This document shows, piece by piece, positions 29,741-41,028 of a stretch of 64,000 nt of DNA. The notes beneath the pieces are model-generated. The model was not told where the DNA came from, did not search any database, and worked only from the letters and a program-made list of their open reading frames with translations. The position numbers and the translations under genes were made by a program. The first letter of the stretch is position 1, and every line of letters begins with the position of its first letter. This DNA is from Rhizobium sp. NFR07 (GTDB lineage Bacteria > Pseudomonadota > Alphaproteobacteria > Rhizobiales > Rhizobiaceae). Location: assembly GCF_900111905.1 (NCBI RefSeq), contig NZ_FOKM01000002.1:310001-374000 (forward strand), in the 5' to 3' direction.

Positions 29741-29769
29741 TTGCGCTTTTGACCGACTGCGGTTATAAG
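29741..29769 (+). promoter_or_regulatory. Possible promoter of rpmI-rplT
   Basis: TTGCGC (29741-29746), a 17-bp spacer and TATAAG (29764-29769) give a plausible sigma-70 site about 100 bp before rpmI. The following leader contains an imperfect hairpin (GAACGG...CCGTTC, about 29778-29811) that could be the L20 regulatory region. Confidence 0.45.
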
Positions 29770-29869
29770 CGCGCGTCCGAACGGTCCGGCAGGGCATGCC
29801 GTGGCCGTTCTAAATGCTTGAAGCAGACCTCGTCAGTTTGCTTCGATACAACATATATGGAGTAGCAAA

Positions 29870-30073
29870 ATGCCCAAGATGAAGACGAAATCGGCTGCCA
29901 AGAAGCGGTTCAAGGTAACCGCCACCGGCAAGGTCGTTGCAGCCGCTGCTGGCAAGCGCCACGGCATGATCAAGCGTTCCAACAAGTTCATCCGCGATGC
30001 ACGCGGCACGATGATCCTCGCTGAGCCGGATGGCAAGAAGGTTATCAAGAACTACCTGCCCAACGGTCTCTGA
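29870..30073 (+). CDS. rpmI: 50S ribosomal protein L35
   Basis: A 67-aa protein with the full L35 sequence ([22 protein letters not shown]...[22 protein letters not shown]). It sits in the canonical position between infC and rplT. The start has a GGAG site six bases ahead. Confidence 0.98.
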   Translation: MPKMKTKSAAKKRFKVTATGKVVAAAAGKRHGMIKRSNKFIRDARGTMILAEPDGKKVIKNYLPNGL

Positions 30074-30113
30074 GACTAATCGGCTTTTTGGAACAGTTTA
30101 AGGAGATCATGAC

Positions 30114-30518
30114 ATGGCACGCGTAAAACGTGGCGTAACTTCCCGCGCCAAGCACACCAAGACCCTCAAGGCAGCCAAGGGCTTCTACGGCCGCCGCAAG
30201 AATACCATTCGCGCCGCAAAGGCTGCTGTTGACCGTTCGCGTCAGTTCGCTACCCGCGACCGTCGCGTCAAGAAGCGCAACTTCCGCGCTCTGTGGATCC
30301 AGCGTATCAACGCCGCTGTGCGCGAATCCGGCCTGACCTACGGCCGCTTCATCGACGGCCTGAACAAGGCTGGCATCGAAGTTGACCGCAAGGTTCTGTC
30401 CGACATGGCAATCCATGAGCCGGCAGCATTCGGTGCGCTCGTCGAAGCCGCCAAAAAGGCTCTGTCCTACCTCAAGGACGCCGGCACCAAGAACGAGTTT
30501 GAAAGCGCGGTTCGTTAA
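30114..30518 (+). CDS. rplT: 50S ribosomal protein L20
   Basis: A 134-aa L20: [36 protein letters not shown] at the N-terminus, then the globular part [54 protein letters not shown]20 is an early assembly protein and in many bacteria represses its own operon. The gene is 40 bp after rpmI and ends at a strong terminator. Confidence 0.98.
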   Translation: MARVKRGVTSRAKHTKTLKAAKGFYGRRKNTIRAAKAAVDRSRQFATRDRRVKKRNFRALWIQRINAAVRESGLTYGRFIDGLNKAGIEVDRKVLSDMAIHEPAAFGALVEAAKKALSYLKDAGTKNEFESAVR

Positions 30519-30557
30519 CCAGCGCTTCCCAGGCTCACTAAGCTTATCGATTTTGGG

Positions 30558-30595
30558 AAACCCGCGCTGGCATGGGCTGGCGCGGGTTTTTCTTT
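30558..30595 (+). terminator. Terminator of the infC-rpmI-rplT operon
   Basis: AAACCCGCGC (30558-30567) pairs with GCGCGGGTTT (30580-30589); TTTTTCTTTT follows. Thus pheS, 99 bp later, needs its own promoter. Confidence 0.92.
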
Positions 30596-30602
30596 TGCGG
30601 CA

Positions 30603-30650
30603 TTTGTCGGTTGTGACTGCACGACACGACCGACAAACGCCCGACACGAC
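30603..30650 (+). promoter_or_regulatory. Inverted and direct repeats upstream of pheS
   Basis: TTTGTCGGT (30603-30611) and ACCGACAAA (30629-30637) are a perfect 9-bp inverted repeat; CGACACGAC recurs at 30622-30630 and 30642-30650. They fill the leader between the rplT terminator and pheS and may mark its promoter/operator, or a short hairpin. No leader peptide rich in Phe is visible. Confidence 0.4.
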
Positions 30651-30687
30651 TGCGAAATAATCTCTCCGAACATCAACGGAAGACATC

Positions 30688-31770
30688 ATGTCCGATCTGG
30701 AAAATCTGAAAACCTCCCTTCTGGCGGACATCGCCGCAGCCGCAGACGAGGCGGCGATCGAAGCCGTCCGCGTCAACGCCATGGGCAAGAAGGGCTCCGT
30801 CTCCGAGCTTCTGAAGACGCTCGGTGCCATGTCGCCGGAAGAGCGCCAGACCCGCGGTGCGGCGATCAACGCGCTGAAGAACGAGATCACCGAGGCAATC
30901 ACCGAGCGCAAGACCGTTCTGAAGGACGCTGCGATCGACGCGCGCCTGAAGGCAGAAACGCTCGACGTGTCGCTGCCGGTCCGCTCGTCGCCCGCCGAGC
31001 GCGGTCGTATTCACCCGATCAGCCAGATCATCGACGAGATCACCGCCGTATTCGCCGACATGGGCTTCTCGATCGCCGAAGGCCCGGATGTCGAGACCGA
31101 CTATTATAACTTCACGGCGCTGAATTTCCCCGAAGGTCATCCGGCCCGCGAGATGCACGACACCTTCTTCTTCCAGGCTGATGAAAAGGGCGAGCGCAAG
31201 GTTCTGCGCACCCACACCTCGCCGGTCCAGGTGCGCACCATGGAAGCGCAGGATCCGCCGATCCGCATCGTCATTCCGGGCAAGACCTATCGCCAGGATT
31301 CGGACGCCACCCACTCGCCGATGTTCCATCAGGTCGAAGGCCTCGTCATCGACAAGAAGTCTAACGTCGCCAACATGCGCTGGATCCTCGAAGAGTTCTG
31401 TAAGACCTTTTTCGAAGTGCCGTCGGTGACGATGCGCTTCCGCCCGTCCTTTTTCCCCTTCACCGAACCGTCCTTCGAGGTCGACATCCAGTGCGACCGT
31501 TCCGGCCCGATCGTGAAATTCGGCGAAGGCACTGACTGGATGGAAATCCTCGGCTGCGGCATGGTTCACCCGAACGTGCTGCGCTCCGGCGGGCTCGATC
31601 CGGATGAATATCAGGGCTTTGCCTGGGGCATGGGGCTCGACCGCATCGCCATGCTGAAATACGGCATGCCGGACCTGCGCGACTTCTTCAACGCCGATGT
31701 CCGCTGGATGAACCACTACGGTTTCCGCCCGCTCGACATGCCGACGCTGTTTGGTGGTCTGAGCCAGTAA
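30688..31770 (+). CDS. pheS: Phenylalanine-tRNA ligase alpha subunit
   Basis: A 360-aa class II synthetase subunit, normal length. N-terminal coiled-coil (about 1-90), then the catalytic core with motif 1 [19 protein letters not shown], motif 2 ([10 protein letters not shown]...[28 protein letters not shown]) and motif 3 [17 protein letters not shown]. It joins PheT in an alpha2-beta2 enzyme that charges tRNA-Phe. A GFA-family gene of 444 bp lies between it and pheT. Confidence 0.98.
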   Translation: MSDLENLKTSLLADIAAAADEAAIEAVRVNAMGKKGSVSELLKTLGAMSPEERQTRGAAINALKNEITEAITERKTVLKDAAIDARLKAETLDVSLPVRSSPAERGRIHPISQIIDEITAVFADMGFSIAEGPDVETDYYNFTALNFPEGHPAREMHDTFFFQADEKGERKVLRTHTSPVQVRTMEAQDPPIRIVIPGKTYRQDSDATHSPMFHQVEGLVIDKKSNVANMRWILEEFCKTFFEVPSVTMRFRPSFFPFTEPSFEVDIQCDRSGPIVKFGEGTDWMEILGCGMVHPNVLRSGGLDPDEYQGFAWGMGLDRIAMLKYGMPDLRDFFNADVRWMNHYGFRPLDMPTLFGGLSQ

Positions 31771-31797
31771 CCGGAACCCCGACGAACGGGATAGCCC

Positions 31798-32241
31798 ATG
31801 AGCGAGATGCTGACGCGACAGGATAAGGTTCATCAAGGCGGGTGCCGTTGCGGCGCCATCCGCTTCGAGGCGAGCGCCGATCCGATCTACACCAGCTATT
31901 GCCATTGCAGCGACTGCCGGCGGGCGAGTGGTGCGCCGGTGGCGGCCTTTGTCGGCTTCCGCGCCGAAGACGTGACCTTTGAGGGCGAGACGGGCTCGAC
32001 CTACGGCAAGGCGCCGGTGAGCCGCAGCTTCTGCGGCACCTGCGGCGCGCCGATCGCCTATGCCGACGCCCGGCTTGCCGACCGGATCTTCTTCATGCTC
32101 GGCGCCATGGATGCGCCGGAAATGTATCCGCCGCGCGTGCACGGTTATGTGCACGAGCAGCTTCCTTTCTTCCATATCGATGACGGCCTGCCACGGATGG
32201 AAACAATGACCGTGCCGAGGCCCTCAGGAGAAAACGAATGA
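31798..32241 (+). CDS. GFA family zinc-binding protein
   Basis: A 147-aa protein of the GFA (glutathione-dependent formaldehyde-activating enzyme-like) family: [23 protein letters not shown] and [10 protein letters not shown] supply the Cys clusters that bind zinc. The enzyme activity originally assigned to the family is doubtful, so only a Zn/thiol-related role can be claimed. It begins 28 bp after pheS and its TGA overlaps the pheT ATG by 4 bp, so it is inserted within the pheST operon and coupled to pheT translation. Confidence 0.92.
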   Translation: MSEMLTRQDKVHQGGCRCGAIRFEASADPIYTSYCHCSDCRRASGAPVAAFVGFRAEDVTFEGETGSTYGKAPVSRSFCGTCGAPIAYADARLADRIFFMLGAMDAPEMYPPRVHGYVHEQLPFFHIDDGLPRMETMTVPRPSGENE

Positions 32242-34673
32242 AGTTCACCCTTTCCTGGCTCAAGGACCATCTTGAGACCGATGCAACGCTGGATCAGATC
32301 TGCGAACGCCTGACGGCGATCGGCCTCGAAGTCGAGGATGTCGACGACAAGGCCGCCTACAAACCCTTCGTTATCGCAAAAGTTCTGTCGGCCGAACAGC
32401 ATCCGGAAGCCGATCGCCTGAAGGTTCTGTCGGTCGATGCCGGCCCCGACGTCAACGGTGGCAAGCCGCTGCAGATCGTCTGCGGCGCGCCGAACGCCCG
32501 CGCCGGTCTGGTCGGCGCCCTGGCGCGGCCGGGCGACTACGTTCCGGGCCTCGATGTGACGCTCGGTGTGGGGAAAATCCGCGGTGTCGAAAGCCACGGC
32601 ATGATGTGCTCGGAAAAGGAGCTCAACATGTCCGACAGCCATGACGGCATCATCGACCTGCCCGAAGATGCGCCGATCGGCACGTCCTTCGCATCCTATG
32701 CCGGCCTTGACGATCCGATGATCGAGATCAACCTGACGCCGAACCGCCCGGACTGCACCTCGATCTACGGCATCGCCCGCGATCTGGCAGCATCGGGCCT
32801 CGGCACGCTGAAGGTTCCGGCTGCTCCGGTACTGAAGCTCGAAGGCGAGACCACGGTCGGCCTCACGATCGATCTCGACGATGAAAAGCTCTGCCCCGGT
32901 TTCGGCCTGCGCCTCGTGCGCGGCGTCAAGAACGGCCCGAGCCCGGCATGGATGCAGACGCGTCTGAAGGCGATCGGACTTCGGCCGATCAATGCGCTGG
33001 TCGACATCACCAACTATATGACCTTCGACCAGGGCCGCCCGATGCACGTCTTCGACGCGGCCAAGGTGAAGGGTGATCTGACCGTCCGTCGCGCCAAGGA
33101 AGGCGAGACGGTGCTAGCGCTCGATACGCGCGAATACAAGCTCGGCCCCAACAACGTCGTCATCGCCGATGACAACGGCGTGGAATCGATCGGCGGCATC
33201 ATGGGTGGCGAACACTCCGGCTGCGATGAAAACACGGTCGACGTGCTGATCGAGTCGGCACTCTGGGACCCGATCAACATCGCCAAGTCCGGCCGCACGC
33301 TCGGCATCATCACCGATGCGCGTTATCGCTTCGAGCGCGGCGTTGATCCGGAATACATGGTTCCCGGCCTCGACCGTACGACGCAGCTGGTGCTCGATCT
33401 CTGCGGCGGTACGCCCGCAAAGGAAAAGATCGTCGGCTACAAGGGCTATCAAGCCAAAACCGTCGATTTCCCCTTCGCTGAAGTAAAGCGTCTGACCGGT
33501 CTCGAAATCTCGGCCGACGAGAGCCGTGAAATCCTGACCCGCCTCGGCTTCACCGTCGAGGGGGCCAGCGAACGCGTCGGCGTGAAAGTTCCGTCCTGGC
33601 GTCCCGATGTCGACGGCAAGGCCGATCTCGTCGAAGAGGTCATGCGCATCCACGGCGTCGACCAGATCAAACCGGAGCCGATCGAAAAGCTTTCGGCCGT
33701 CAACGGCCGCATTCTGACGACGCTGCAGATCCGCACCCGCACCGCCAAGCGCGCGCTCGCCTCCCGCGGCATGCTGGAAGCGGTCACCTGGTCCTTCATT
33801 CCGGAAGATCAGGCAAAGCTCTTCGGCGGTGGTTCGGCGGCGCTGAAGCTCGCCAACCCGATCGCGGCGGACATGTCCGACATGCGCCCGTCGCTTCTGC
33901 CGGGTCTCCTGACCGCTGCCCAGCGCAATGCCGACAAGGGTTTTGGCGACGTGGCGATCTTCGAAGTGTCGGGCACCTACGAGACCGATGCGCCGGAAGG
34001 CCAGCGTCGTGTGGCTGGTGGCATTCGCCGCGGCACGGCCTCGATCAACGGCGCCGGTCGCATGTGGTCGAATGCGACGAAGGGCGGCGGCAAGCCGGTG
34101 GACGTCTATGACGCCAAGGCCGATGCACTGGCCGTGATCGAAGCCTGCGGCCTGCCGATGGCCAATGTCCAGATCGAACAGGGCGGTCCCGTCTGGTATC
34201 ATCCGGGCCGTTCGGGCACGATCAAAATGGGGCCGAAGGTCGTTCTCGGATATTTCGGCGAATTCCATCCGAAGACGCTGGGCAGCCTCGACGTTTCCGG
34301 CGCGCTTTGCGGCTTCGAGATCTATCTCGACGCCATGCCCGAGCCGAAGAAGAAGGCCACCCGCACCAAGCCGGGCCTTGAGCTTTCGCCCTTCCAGGCG
34401 GTCAAGCGCGACTTCGCCTTCGTGGTCGGTTCCGAAGTGGAAGCCGGCGCGATCGTCAAGGCGGCGACCAGCGCCGACCGCAAGCTGATCACCGGCGTCA
34501 ATGTCTTCGACGTGTTCGAGGGCGCTTCGCTCGGCGAGGGCAGGAAGTCGGTGGCGATCGAGGTTCTCATCCAGCCGGTCGACAAGACCCTGACGGACGA
34601 GGATTTCGAAGCGCTCACCGGCAAGATCGTCGCCAATGTCGAGAAGACCACCGGCGGCGTTCTGCGCGCCTGA
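32238..34673 (+). CDS. pheT: Phenylalanine-tRNA ligase beta subunit
   Basis: An 811-aa subunit, full length: an N-terminal tRNA-binding/EMAP-like domain (about 40-150, [14 protein letters not shown]), the B3/B4 editing domain (about 205-400), B5 (about 400-480), the catalytic-like domain and a C-terminal ferredoxin-fold anticodon-binding domain (about 715-810, [16 protein letters not shown]...[26 protein letters not shown]). Starts at ATG 32238 overlapping the GFA gene stop. Confidence 0.98.
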   Translation: MKFTLSWLKDHLETDATLDQICERLTAIGLEVEDVDDKAAYKPFVIAKVLSAEQHPEADRLKVLSVDAGPDVNGGKPLQIVCGAPNARAGLVGALARPGDYVPGLDVTLGVGKIRGVESHGMMCSEKELNMSDSHDGIIDLPEDAPIGTSFASYAGLDDPMIEINLTPNRPDCTSIYGIARDLAASGLGTLKVPAAPVLKLEGETTVGLTIDLDDEKLCPGFGLRLVRGVKNGPSPAWMQTRLKAIGLRPINALVDITNYMTFDQGRPMHVFDAAKVKGDLTVRRAKEGETVLALDTREYKLGPNNVVIADDNGVESIGGIMGGEHSGCDENTVDVLIESALWDPINIAKSGRTLGIITDARYRFERGVDPEYMVPGLDRTTQLVLDLCGGTPAKEKIVGYKGYQAKTVDFPFAEVKRLTGLEISADESREILTRLGFTVEGASERVGVKVPSWRPDVDGKADLVEEVMRIHGVDQIKPEPIEKLSAVNGRILTTLQIRTRTAKRALASRGMLEAVTWSFIPEDQAKLFGGGSAALKLANPIAADMSDMRPSLLPGLLTAAQRNADKGFGDVAIFEVSGTYETDAPEGQRRVAGGIRRGTASINGAGRMWSNATKGGGKPVDVYDAKADALAVIEACGLPMANVQIEQGGPVWYHPGRSGTIKMGPKVVLGYFGEFHPKTLGSLDVSGALCGFEIYLDAMPEPKKKATRTKPGLELSPFQAVKRDFAFVVGSEVEAGAIVKAATSADRKLITGVNVFDVFEGASLGEGRKSVAIEVLIQPVDKTLTDEDFEALTGKIVANVEKTTGGVLRA

Positions 34674-34724
34674 TGTGATGAATTGCGGCTGTCCCGACTG
34701 GTTTCGGGGCGGCCGCTTGCTGTT

Positions 34725-35576
34725 TTAGCTCCCCAGTCGCTCCACCACGAGGTCCAGCAGGGCACGCAGGCGGGGCATGCGTCGCATGTCGCGGTGGTAG
34801 CCGACCCATGTGTCGCGCCCCGGCGGCGGTTCGCCGAGATCGATCAGTTCCAGCCCCTCCGTATTGTCGCCCAGCGGCCGAGGAAGCACGGCAATGCCGA
34901 CGCCCGCGACACAGAGCCGGGCCTGAACCTCGCGATTGTTGCTGCGGTTGATGACCGTGGCGTTCGGCAGCCTGGCTTCGATCCAGGCGACATCCGGCAT
35001 GCCGCCGAATGCGGTATCCATCAGAACCAGACGCGATCCTGCACCGTCACTGCTGACGGGATGTCGGGTGCCGGCCTTGCAGTAGACCCCATAGGGGATA
35101 TGCAGCAGCCGCCGGGACACGACTTCCGCCTCGTTGAAGGGCATAATGCGAAAGACGAGATCCGCCTCGCGGCGCGGCAGGCTGTAGAGCCGCGGATCTG
35201 TGAGAAGCTCGACGACCACGTTCGGATGCAGCTTGGCGAAGTCCGCAAGGATTGGCGTCAGCATGAAGACGCCGAACCAGTCGGAGCACGAGACCCGGAG
35301 AAGGCCGCTCAGTCCGGCCTGTGACCCGGCCAGTTCCCGTTCGAGCGCTATGGCCTCGTATTCCATGCGTTCGGCATGGGCGAGCACGGCTTGTCCTTCA
35401 TCGGTCAGGACGAAACCGTCACTGGTGCGCTGGAACAGCATCTGACCGATCGCTGCCTCCAGGGCGCGTAGCCGCCGCCCCATGGTCGGCTGCGTCTGCC
35501 CGATCGCGCGCGCGGCGCCTCCGAGAGTTCCGGCCCGGGCAACGGCCAGAAAGATACGCAGATCGCTCCATTCCAT
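34725..35576 (-). CDS. LysR family transcriptional regulator
   Basis: A 283-aa LysR-type protein: HTH in DLRIFLAVARAGTLGGAARAIGQTQPTMGRRLRALEAAIGQMLFQRT, followed by the substrate-binding domain (LRVSCSDWFGVFMLTPILADFAKLHP...). The start is ATG 35576 (MEWSDLRIF); a GTG at 35588 is possible. It is divergent from an NADPH:quinone-oxidoreductase-like gene, its likely target. Confidence 0.9.
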   Translation of the reverse strand: MEWSDLRIFLAVARAGTLGGAARAIGQTQPTMGRRLRALEAAIGQMLFQRTSDGFVLTDEGQAVLAHAERMEYEAIALERELAGSQAGLSGLLRVSCSDWFGVFMLTPILADFAKLHPNVVVELLTDPRLYSLPRREADLVFRIMPFNEAEVVSRRLLHIPYGVYCKAGTRHPVSSDGAGSRLVLMDTAFGGMPDVAWIEARLPNATVINRSNNREVQARLCVAGVGIAVLPRPLGDNTEGLELIDLGEPPPGRDTWVGYHRDMRRMPRLRALLDLVVERLGS

Positions 35577-35600
35577 CGGCAATCTCACTCAAACGAAAAT

Positions 35601-35635
35601 GCATGACCATCAAACGATATCTATGATTTCCATGC
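35601..35635. promoter_or_regulatory. Possible LysR binding region
   Basis: GCATGACCAT (35601-35610) and ATTTCCATGC (35626-35635) form an imperfect inverted repeat (7 of 10 positions) in the 107-bp divergent promoter region. It is a candidate site only. Confidence 0.35.
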
Positions 35636-35683
35636 GAATACGAAAGGGTCAAGCTCACGACCGATGAAATGGAGCTTGATGAC

Positions 35684-36661
35684 ATGAAAGCGTTGATCGT
35701 CGAGGCCGCAAACGGCCCGTTTCAACTGACGGAAATCGAGAAACCCGTAGCCGGTCCGGGTGAGGTGCTGGTCAGGGTTCATGCGAGCGGCGTCAATCCG
35801 CTCGATCTCAAGATCAGGGCTGGTACCGCGGGGCACGCGAGGCATCTGCTGCCGGCTATACTCGGCATCGATCTCGCCGGCACTGTCGAGGACGTCGGCG
35901 AAGGCGTCGAGGCGTTCAGGGCCGGCGACGAGGTCTACGGCATGACCGGCGGGGTCGGCGGTGTGCAGGGATCGCTTGCCGAATATGCCGCGGTCGATGC
36001 AAGGCTGATTGCGAGAAAGCCGGCCAATCTGTCGATGCGCGAGGCGGTGGCCCTGCCGCTTGTTGTCATCACTGCCTGGGAAGGTCTGGTGGATCGTGTT
36101 GATGTCGGTCGCGACGAGACCGCGCTCGTCATCGGCGCGGACGGTGGCGTCGGCCATGTCGCCGTGCAAATCGCGCAGGCCCGCGGTGTTACCGTCTTCG
36201 GTGTCGACCGGGGCGATGCGGCGGACTATCTCCGCTCACTGGGGGCGACGCCCATCGACCGGCGCAAACCGGTTGCGGAATACGTGGCCGAATTGACCGG
36301 TGGCAAGGGGTTCGACGTCGTCTATGACTGTGTCGGCGCGATGGACGATGCCTTTCAGGCGGTGAGCCGCTTCGGCCATGTCACGAGTTCGCTCGGCTGG
36401 GGCAGCCATTCGCTGGCACCGCTCTCCTTCAAGGCGGCGAGCTATAGCGGCGTGTTCACGCTTCTGCCGCTGCTGACCGGCGAAGGGCGGGAAGCACATG
36501 GGCGAATCCTGGCGGAAGCGGCACGGCTGGCCGAAGCCGGCAAGCTCATGCCGCGCGTTGACGGTCGCCGCTTTTCGCTGGAGCAGGCCGACGACGCCCA
36601 TGCCCTCATTCGTGAGAAGAGCGCCAGGGGCAAGGTCGTCATCGACGTCATCAGTCCGTGA
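35684..36661 (+). CDS. Zinc-independent MDR oxidoreductase (quinone oxidoreductase-like)
   Basis: A 325-aa medium-chain dehydrogenase/reductase: GPGEVLVRVHASGVNPLDLKIRAG (GroES-like domain), Rossmann fold with nucleotide motif IGADGGVGHVAVQIA (usual GAAGGVG form altered to GADGGVG), and a C-terminal EQADDAHALIREKSARGKVVIDV. The lack of the structural and catalytic Cys ligands of alcohol dehydrogenases fits the zinc-free quinone reductase branch. ATG 35684 has a GGAG site; the frame from 35669 is less likely. Confidence 0.88.
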   Translation: MKALIVEAANGPFQLTEIEKPVAGPGEVLVRVHASGVNPLDLKIRAGTAGHARHLLPAILGIDLAGTVEDVGEGVEAFRAGDEVYGMTGGVGGVQGSLAEYAAVDARLIARKPANLSMREAVALPLVVITAWEGLVDRVDVGRDETALVIGADGGVGHVAVQIAQARGVTVFGVDRGDAADYLRSLGATPIDRRKPVAEYVAELTGGKGFDVVYDCVGAMDDAFQAVSRFGHVTSSLGWGSHSLAPLSFKAASYSGVFTLLPLLTGEGREAHGRILAEAARLAEAGKLMPRVDGRRFSLEQADDAHALIREKSARGKVVIDVISP

Positions 36662-36674
36662 TGCGGGAGCGGGC

Positions 36675-37070
36675 TCACGAGGCCCGCTGATAGCGCCATT
36701 CCTGCGTCCTGCCGCCGTAGCCGTAGGAGGCGGCGCGGACGTCCTGGATGTAGATGTAGCTTTCCTCGTGCAGATTGCCGAGGAGGCGCTCGAAACCTTC
36801 GAAGGCAGCCTGGATATAGGCGGCCTTCTCGGTTTTCGTATTGGTCTCGTCGGTGATCTTGATGTCGAAATAGACGCTCGACTTGCCCTGTTCGGCAAGC
36901 GTCTTGCCGCCGGCAATCCAGTCGCGCGGATCGACATAATCGATGGCGATCGCCGTCACCGCCGGGTCCTTGCCGAGGATGCGCTGCGTGAGCTCGGTCA
37001 GCATGGTGGCAATGGCTCGGGTTTTCTCGTCGGAGCGCTCGCCGCTTACTTTTACGTTCAGGATAGGCAT
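36675..37070 (-). CDS. Tautomerase family protein
   Basis: A 131-aa protein. ATG 37070 (site GGAGGA) gives MPILNVKVSGERSDEK, so Pro2 becomes the N-terminal catalytic proline. The motif pattern continues through LTQRILGKDPAVTAIAIDYVDPRDWIAGG, a 4-oxalocrotonate tautomerase/MIF superfamily fold of the longer kind. It lies 42 bp after the MarR gene, sharing with it a TATGCAACTA element, so the regulator likely controls it. Confidence 0.88.
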   Translation of the reverse strand: MPILNVKVSGERSDEKTRAIATMLTELTQRILGKDPAVTAIAIDYVDPRDWIAGGKTLAEQGKSSVYFDIKITDETNTKTEKAAYIQAAFEGFERLLGNLHEESYIYIQDVRAASYGYGGRTQEWRYQRAS

Positions 37071-37090
37071 GTCTTCCTCCATTGGTTAGC

Positions 37091-37100
37091 TATGCAACTA
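37091..37100. promoter_or_regulatory. TATGCAACTA element before the tautomerase gene
   Basis: TATGCAACTA occurs here, 21 bp before the tautomerase start codon, and again at 37558-37567 within the palindrome before the MarR gene. The repetition suggests one regulator reads both. Confidence 0.5.
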
Positions 37101-37112
37101 TATGGGTTTGGT

Positions 37113-37529
37113 TCAAGGTAGATGGCCGCCGATCGAGCGGGCCTGCTGGACGAAACCGGCAAACACGCCGCCGCCCAGTTCTTGCTTCAGCCGGGTGGTC
37201 ACCGCGCCGCTCGCCATGTTCAGCGCGTCTTTCAGTTCTGTGGCGGATGGTGTGGGGTGGATTTCCCATTCCCGCCCGTCCCGTTTTGTCGCGCGTCGCT
37301 CAAGAAGACCGCGCGCCACAAGGCCATCCACGGCGCGGGTCGCCGTGGCGCGGGCGATTTTCAGCGTTTCCGCCAACTCGCTATGCAGCATTCCCGGCTT
37401 CGCCAGAACCGCCCGCAGGGTGAAGGCCTGGGATGGTGTCAGGTCGTACGGCTTGAACGCTTCCGTCCAGACTCGCTCCAGCTGGCGGGCAAGTGCTGTC
37501 GTGTTGAAGTAGAGGCAGTGATCGAACAT
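37113..37529 (-). CDS. MarR family transcriptional regulator
   Basis: A 138-aa winged-helix regulator: YDLTPSQAFTLRAVLAKPGMLHSELAETLKIARATATRAVDGLVARGLLERRATKRDGREWEIHPT (HTH and wing). ATG 37529 is chosen because the family N-terminus starts there (MFDHCLYFNTTALAR); the frame extends to 37679 through a dispersed repeat. It is upstream of the tautomerase on the same strand. Confidence 0.9.
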   Translation of the reverse strand: MFDHCLYFNTTALARQLERVWTEAFKPYDLTPSQAFTLRAVLAKPGMLHSELAETLKIARATATRAVDGLVARGLLERRATKRDGREWEIHPTPSATELKDALNMASGAVTTRLKQELGGGVFAGFVQQARSIGGHLP

Positions 37530-37552
37530 GGCGGTAAGTTTAGCACAGATAT

Positions 37553-37564
37553 TTGCATATGCAA
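37553..37564. promoter_or_regulatory. Palindromic operator TTGCATATGCAA
   Basis: A perfect 12-bp palindrome 24 bp before the marR-like start codon. Its right half plus the next bases (TATGCAACTA) are repeated before the tautomerase gene, supporting autoregulation of the two-gene unit. Confidence 0.65.
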
Positions 37565-37652
37565 CTAGATTGATGGGCTCTGTAAGGATGAGTGGAAACG
37601 GGTGGCGAACACCGCCGCGATGGATAGCTATGGTGCATCCGGGAGATCGCAG

Positions 37653-37780
37653 CTCTCCCCTCATCCCTGTGCTCGTCACAGGGATCCAGCAGCGCCGCGT
37701 CTGCGGCGCGGAGAAGCTCTTTCACGCGAAGGACTTCGCGTGGCTGGATTCCTGTGACGAGCACAGGAATGAGGGTAGAG
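37653..37780. repeat. Cruciform-forming inverted repeat element
   Basis: Two 38-bp arms (37653-37690 and 37743-37780) are inverted repeats with three mismatches. Between them are two further hairpins: GCGCCGCG...CGCGGCGC type (37692-37709) and CACGCGAA-GGAC-TTCGCGTG (37723-37742). The CTCATCCCTGTGCTCGTCACAG-type arm resembles common intergenic repeats in rhizobia. The whole unit could fold into a four-way structure. It occupies most of the interval between the MarR gene and the peptidase-like gene. Confidence 0.8.
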
Positions 37781-37817
37781 ATAGGTTCAGATCGTTGCAC
37801 TTATTCGGGAGACAATC

Positions 37818-38435
37818 ATGCGCAAGCCGAACTCGATGAAGGGCCTCGAAGACCTCGGCCGTGTCCGGCTGTCCGAAAACTTCTTCCTGCGCGATTTCCT
37901 TCATTCGGAGATCGCCGATTTCTATCGCATCCCGAACATTCCCGATGATCCCGGGCTGGCGATAGAGGCCGGAAAACGTCTCTGCGAGGAACTGCTGGAG
38001 CCGTTGCAGGCGACCTTCGGGCGGCTGCATATCCGCTCCGGTTACCGGTCAAGCGAGGTCAACGCGTTCGGCAATCGCAACAATCTCAACTGCTCGACCA
38101 ATGCCGCGACGGCGGCCGATCATATCTGGGACCGGCGTGATGCGGACGGTCGCATGGGGGCGACGGCCTGTGTCGTCGTGCCCTGGCTGGTCGACAATTG
38201 CGATCGGGAAGGAGACTGGCAGAGGATGGCATGGTGGATCCATGACCATCTGCCCTATGCCTCGCTCTGCTTCTTCCCGAAACTCTGGGCTTTCAACATC
38301 CAGTGGCACGAGCGGCCGGTGCGGCGGATCATGAGCTATGTCGCCCCGCGCGGCGTGCTGACCAAGCCCGGCATGGACAACCATGAGGGTGATCATTCGC
38401 AATGGCACGGGAGCTTTCCGAAACCGGTTCGCTGA
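37818..38435 (+). CDS. M15-like (D,D-carboxypeptidase-fold) protein
   Basis: A 205-aa protein. LGRVRLSENFFLRDFLHSEIADFY and LHIRSGYRSSEVNAFGN resemble the peptidase M15/hedgehog-type N-terminal half, and AADHIWD with later H/D residues could supply zinc ligands, although the usual SxHxxGxAxD box is altered. It may be a cell-wall hydrolase or a non-catalytic relative; such genes also occur in phage-like and plasmid contexts. No signal peptide. It is monocistronic. Confidence 0.6.
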   Translation: MRKPNSMKGLEDLGRVRLSENFFLRDFLHSEIADFYRIPNIPDDPGLAIEAGKRLCEELLEPLQATFGRLHIRSGYRSSEVNAFGNRNNLNCSTNAATAADHIWDRRDADGRMGATACVVVPWLVDNCDREGDWQRMAWWIHDHLPYASLCFFPKLWAFNIQWHERPVRRIMSYVAPRGVLTKPGMDNHEGDHSQWHGSFPKPVR

Positions 38436-38452
38436 CCGGACGGTCGCCCGCC

Positions 38453-38812
38453 TTAGGAATGCAGGTGGTAGACCTTGTGCACGATCAGCCAGCGGCCATC
38501 GACCTTGAGCAGCGACAGGTAGTCGGAAAAGCGCATGCCCGCATAGTCGTCGACGATCTTCACCGAGGCGGCGTCACCCGTCACATCCAGCGTTTCGATC
38601 TGGATGAGCGGCTGGGTCCCGGCTGGCGGCACGCCGTGGGACATCACCTCCGCGACGAAATCGTCGAGGGAAAGCCATTCGACCTTTCCCTCGTAATTGC
38701 CGACGATGGATGCCTTGGCGTGAAAGGCCTTGCGCAGGGCGCCCTCATGGGCATGAGCCATGCCTTCCACATAGAGATGCACGACGGATTCGACCGATTT
38801 TTCTTCCGACAT
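38453..38812 (-). CDS. NTF2-like (SnoaL/lumazine-binding type) protein
   Basis: A 119-aa single-domain protein with the NTF2-like cone fold pattern: VVHLYVEGMAHAHEGALRKAFHAKASIVGNYEGKVEWLSLDDFVAEVM and DDYAGMRFSDYLSLLKVDGRWLIVHKVYH. This is the putative lumazine-binding/nuclear transport factor 2 family, of unknown substrate. ATG 38812 follows GGAGGACC; the frame to 38986 is not protein-like. Confidence 0.87.
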   Translation of the reverse strand: MSEEKSVESVVHLYVEGMAHAHEGALRKAFHAKASIVGNYEGKVEWLSLDDFVAEVMSHGVPPAGTQPLIQIETLDVTGDAASVKIVDDYAGMRFSDYLSLLKVDGRWLIVHKVYHLHS

Positions 38813-38888
38813 CGCCAGGTCCTCCTTGCCGTGACTATAGCAGAGGCGCAATGCCGGACCTACAGCGCCGTTTGGGCCTTGCCGAAAT

Positions 38889-40906
<2,018 letters not shown>

Positions 40907-41028
40907 GATTGTCTCCGATATCGATTGCCTGAAAAAAGCCGACGAGCGCCGGCTCTTTTCCATCTAGGTCAGGCGACCGGATGATCACACCGGGCCGCCA
41001 GTCACGAAATTGTTAGGGTCTTCTTGTT

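Noticed and set aside
33114..34268. 384-codon minus frame opposite pheT
   Set aside because: Antisense of a highly conserved gene.
37653..37780. CRISPR-like or tRNA-like structure
   Set aside because: Only one inverted pair and no regular spacers; the nested hairpins lack tRNA consensus bases (TTC loop, CCA-side stem).
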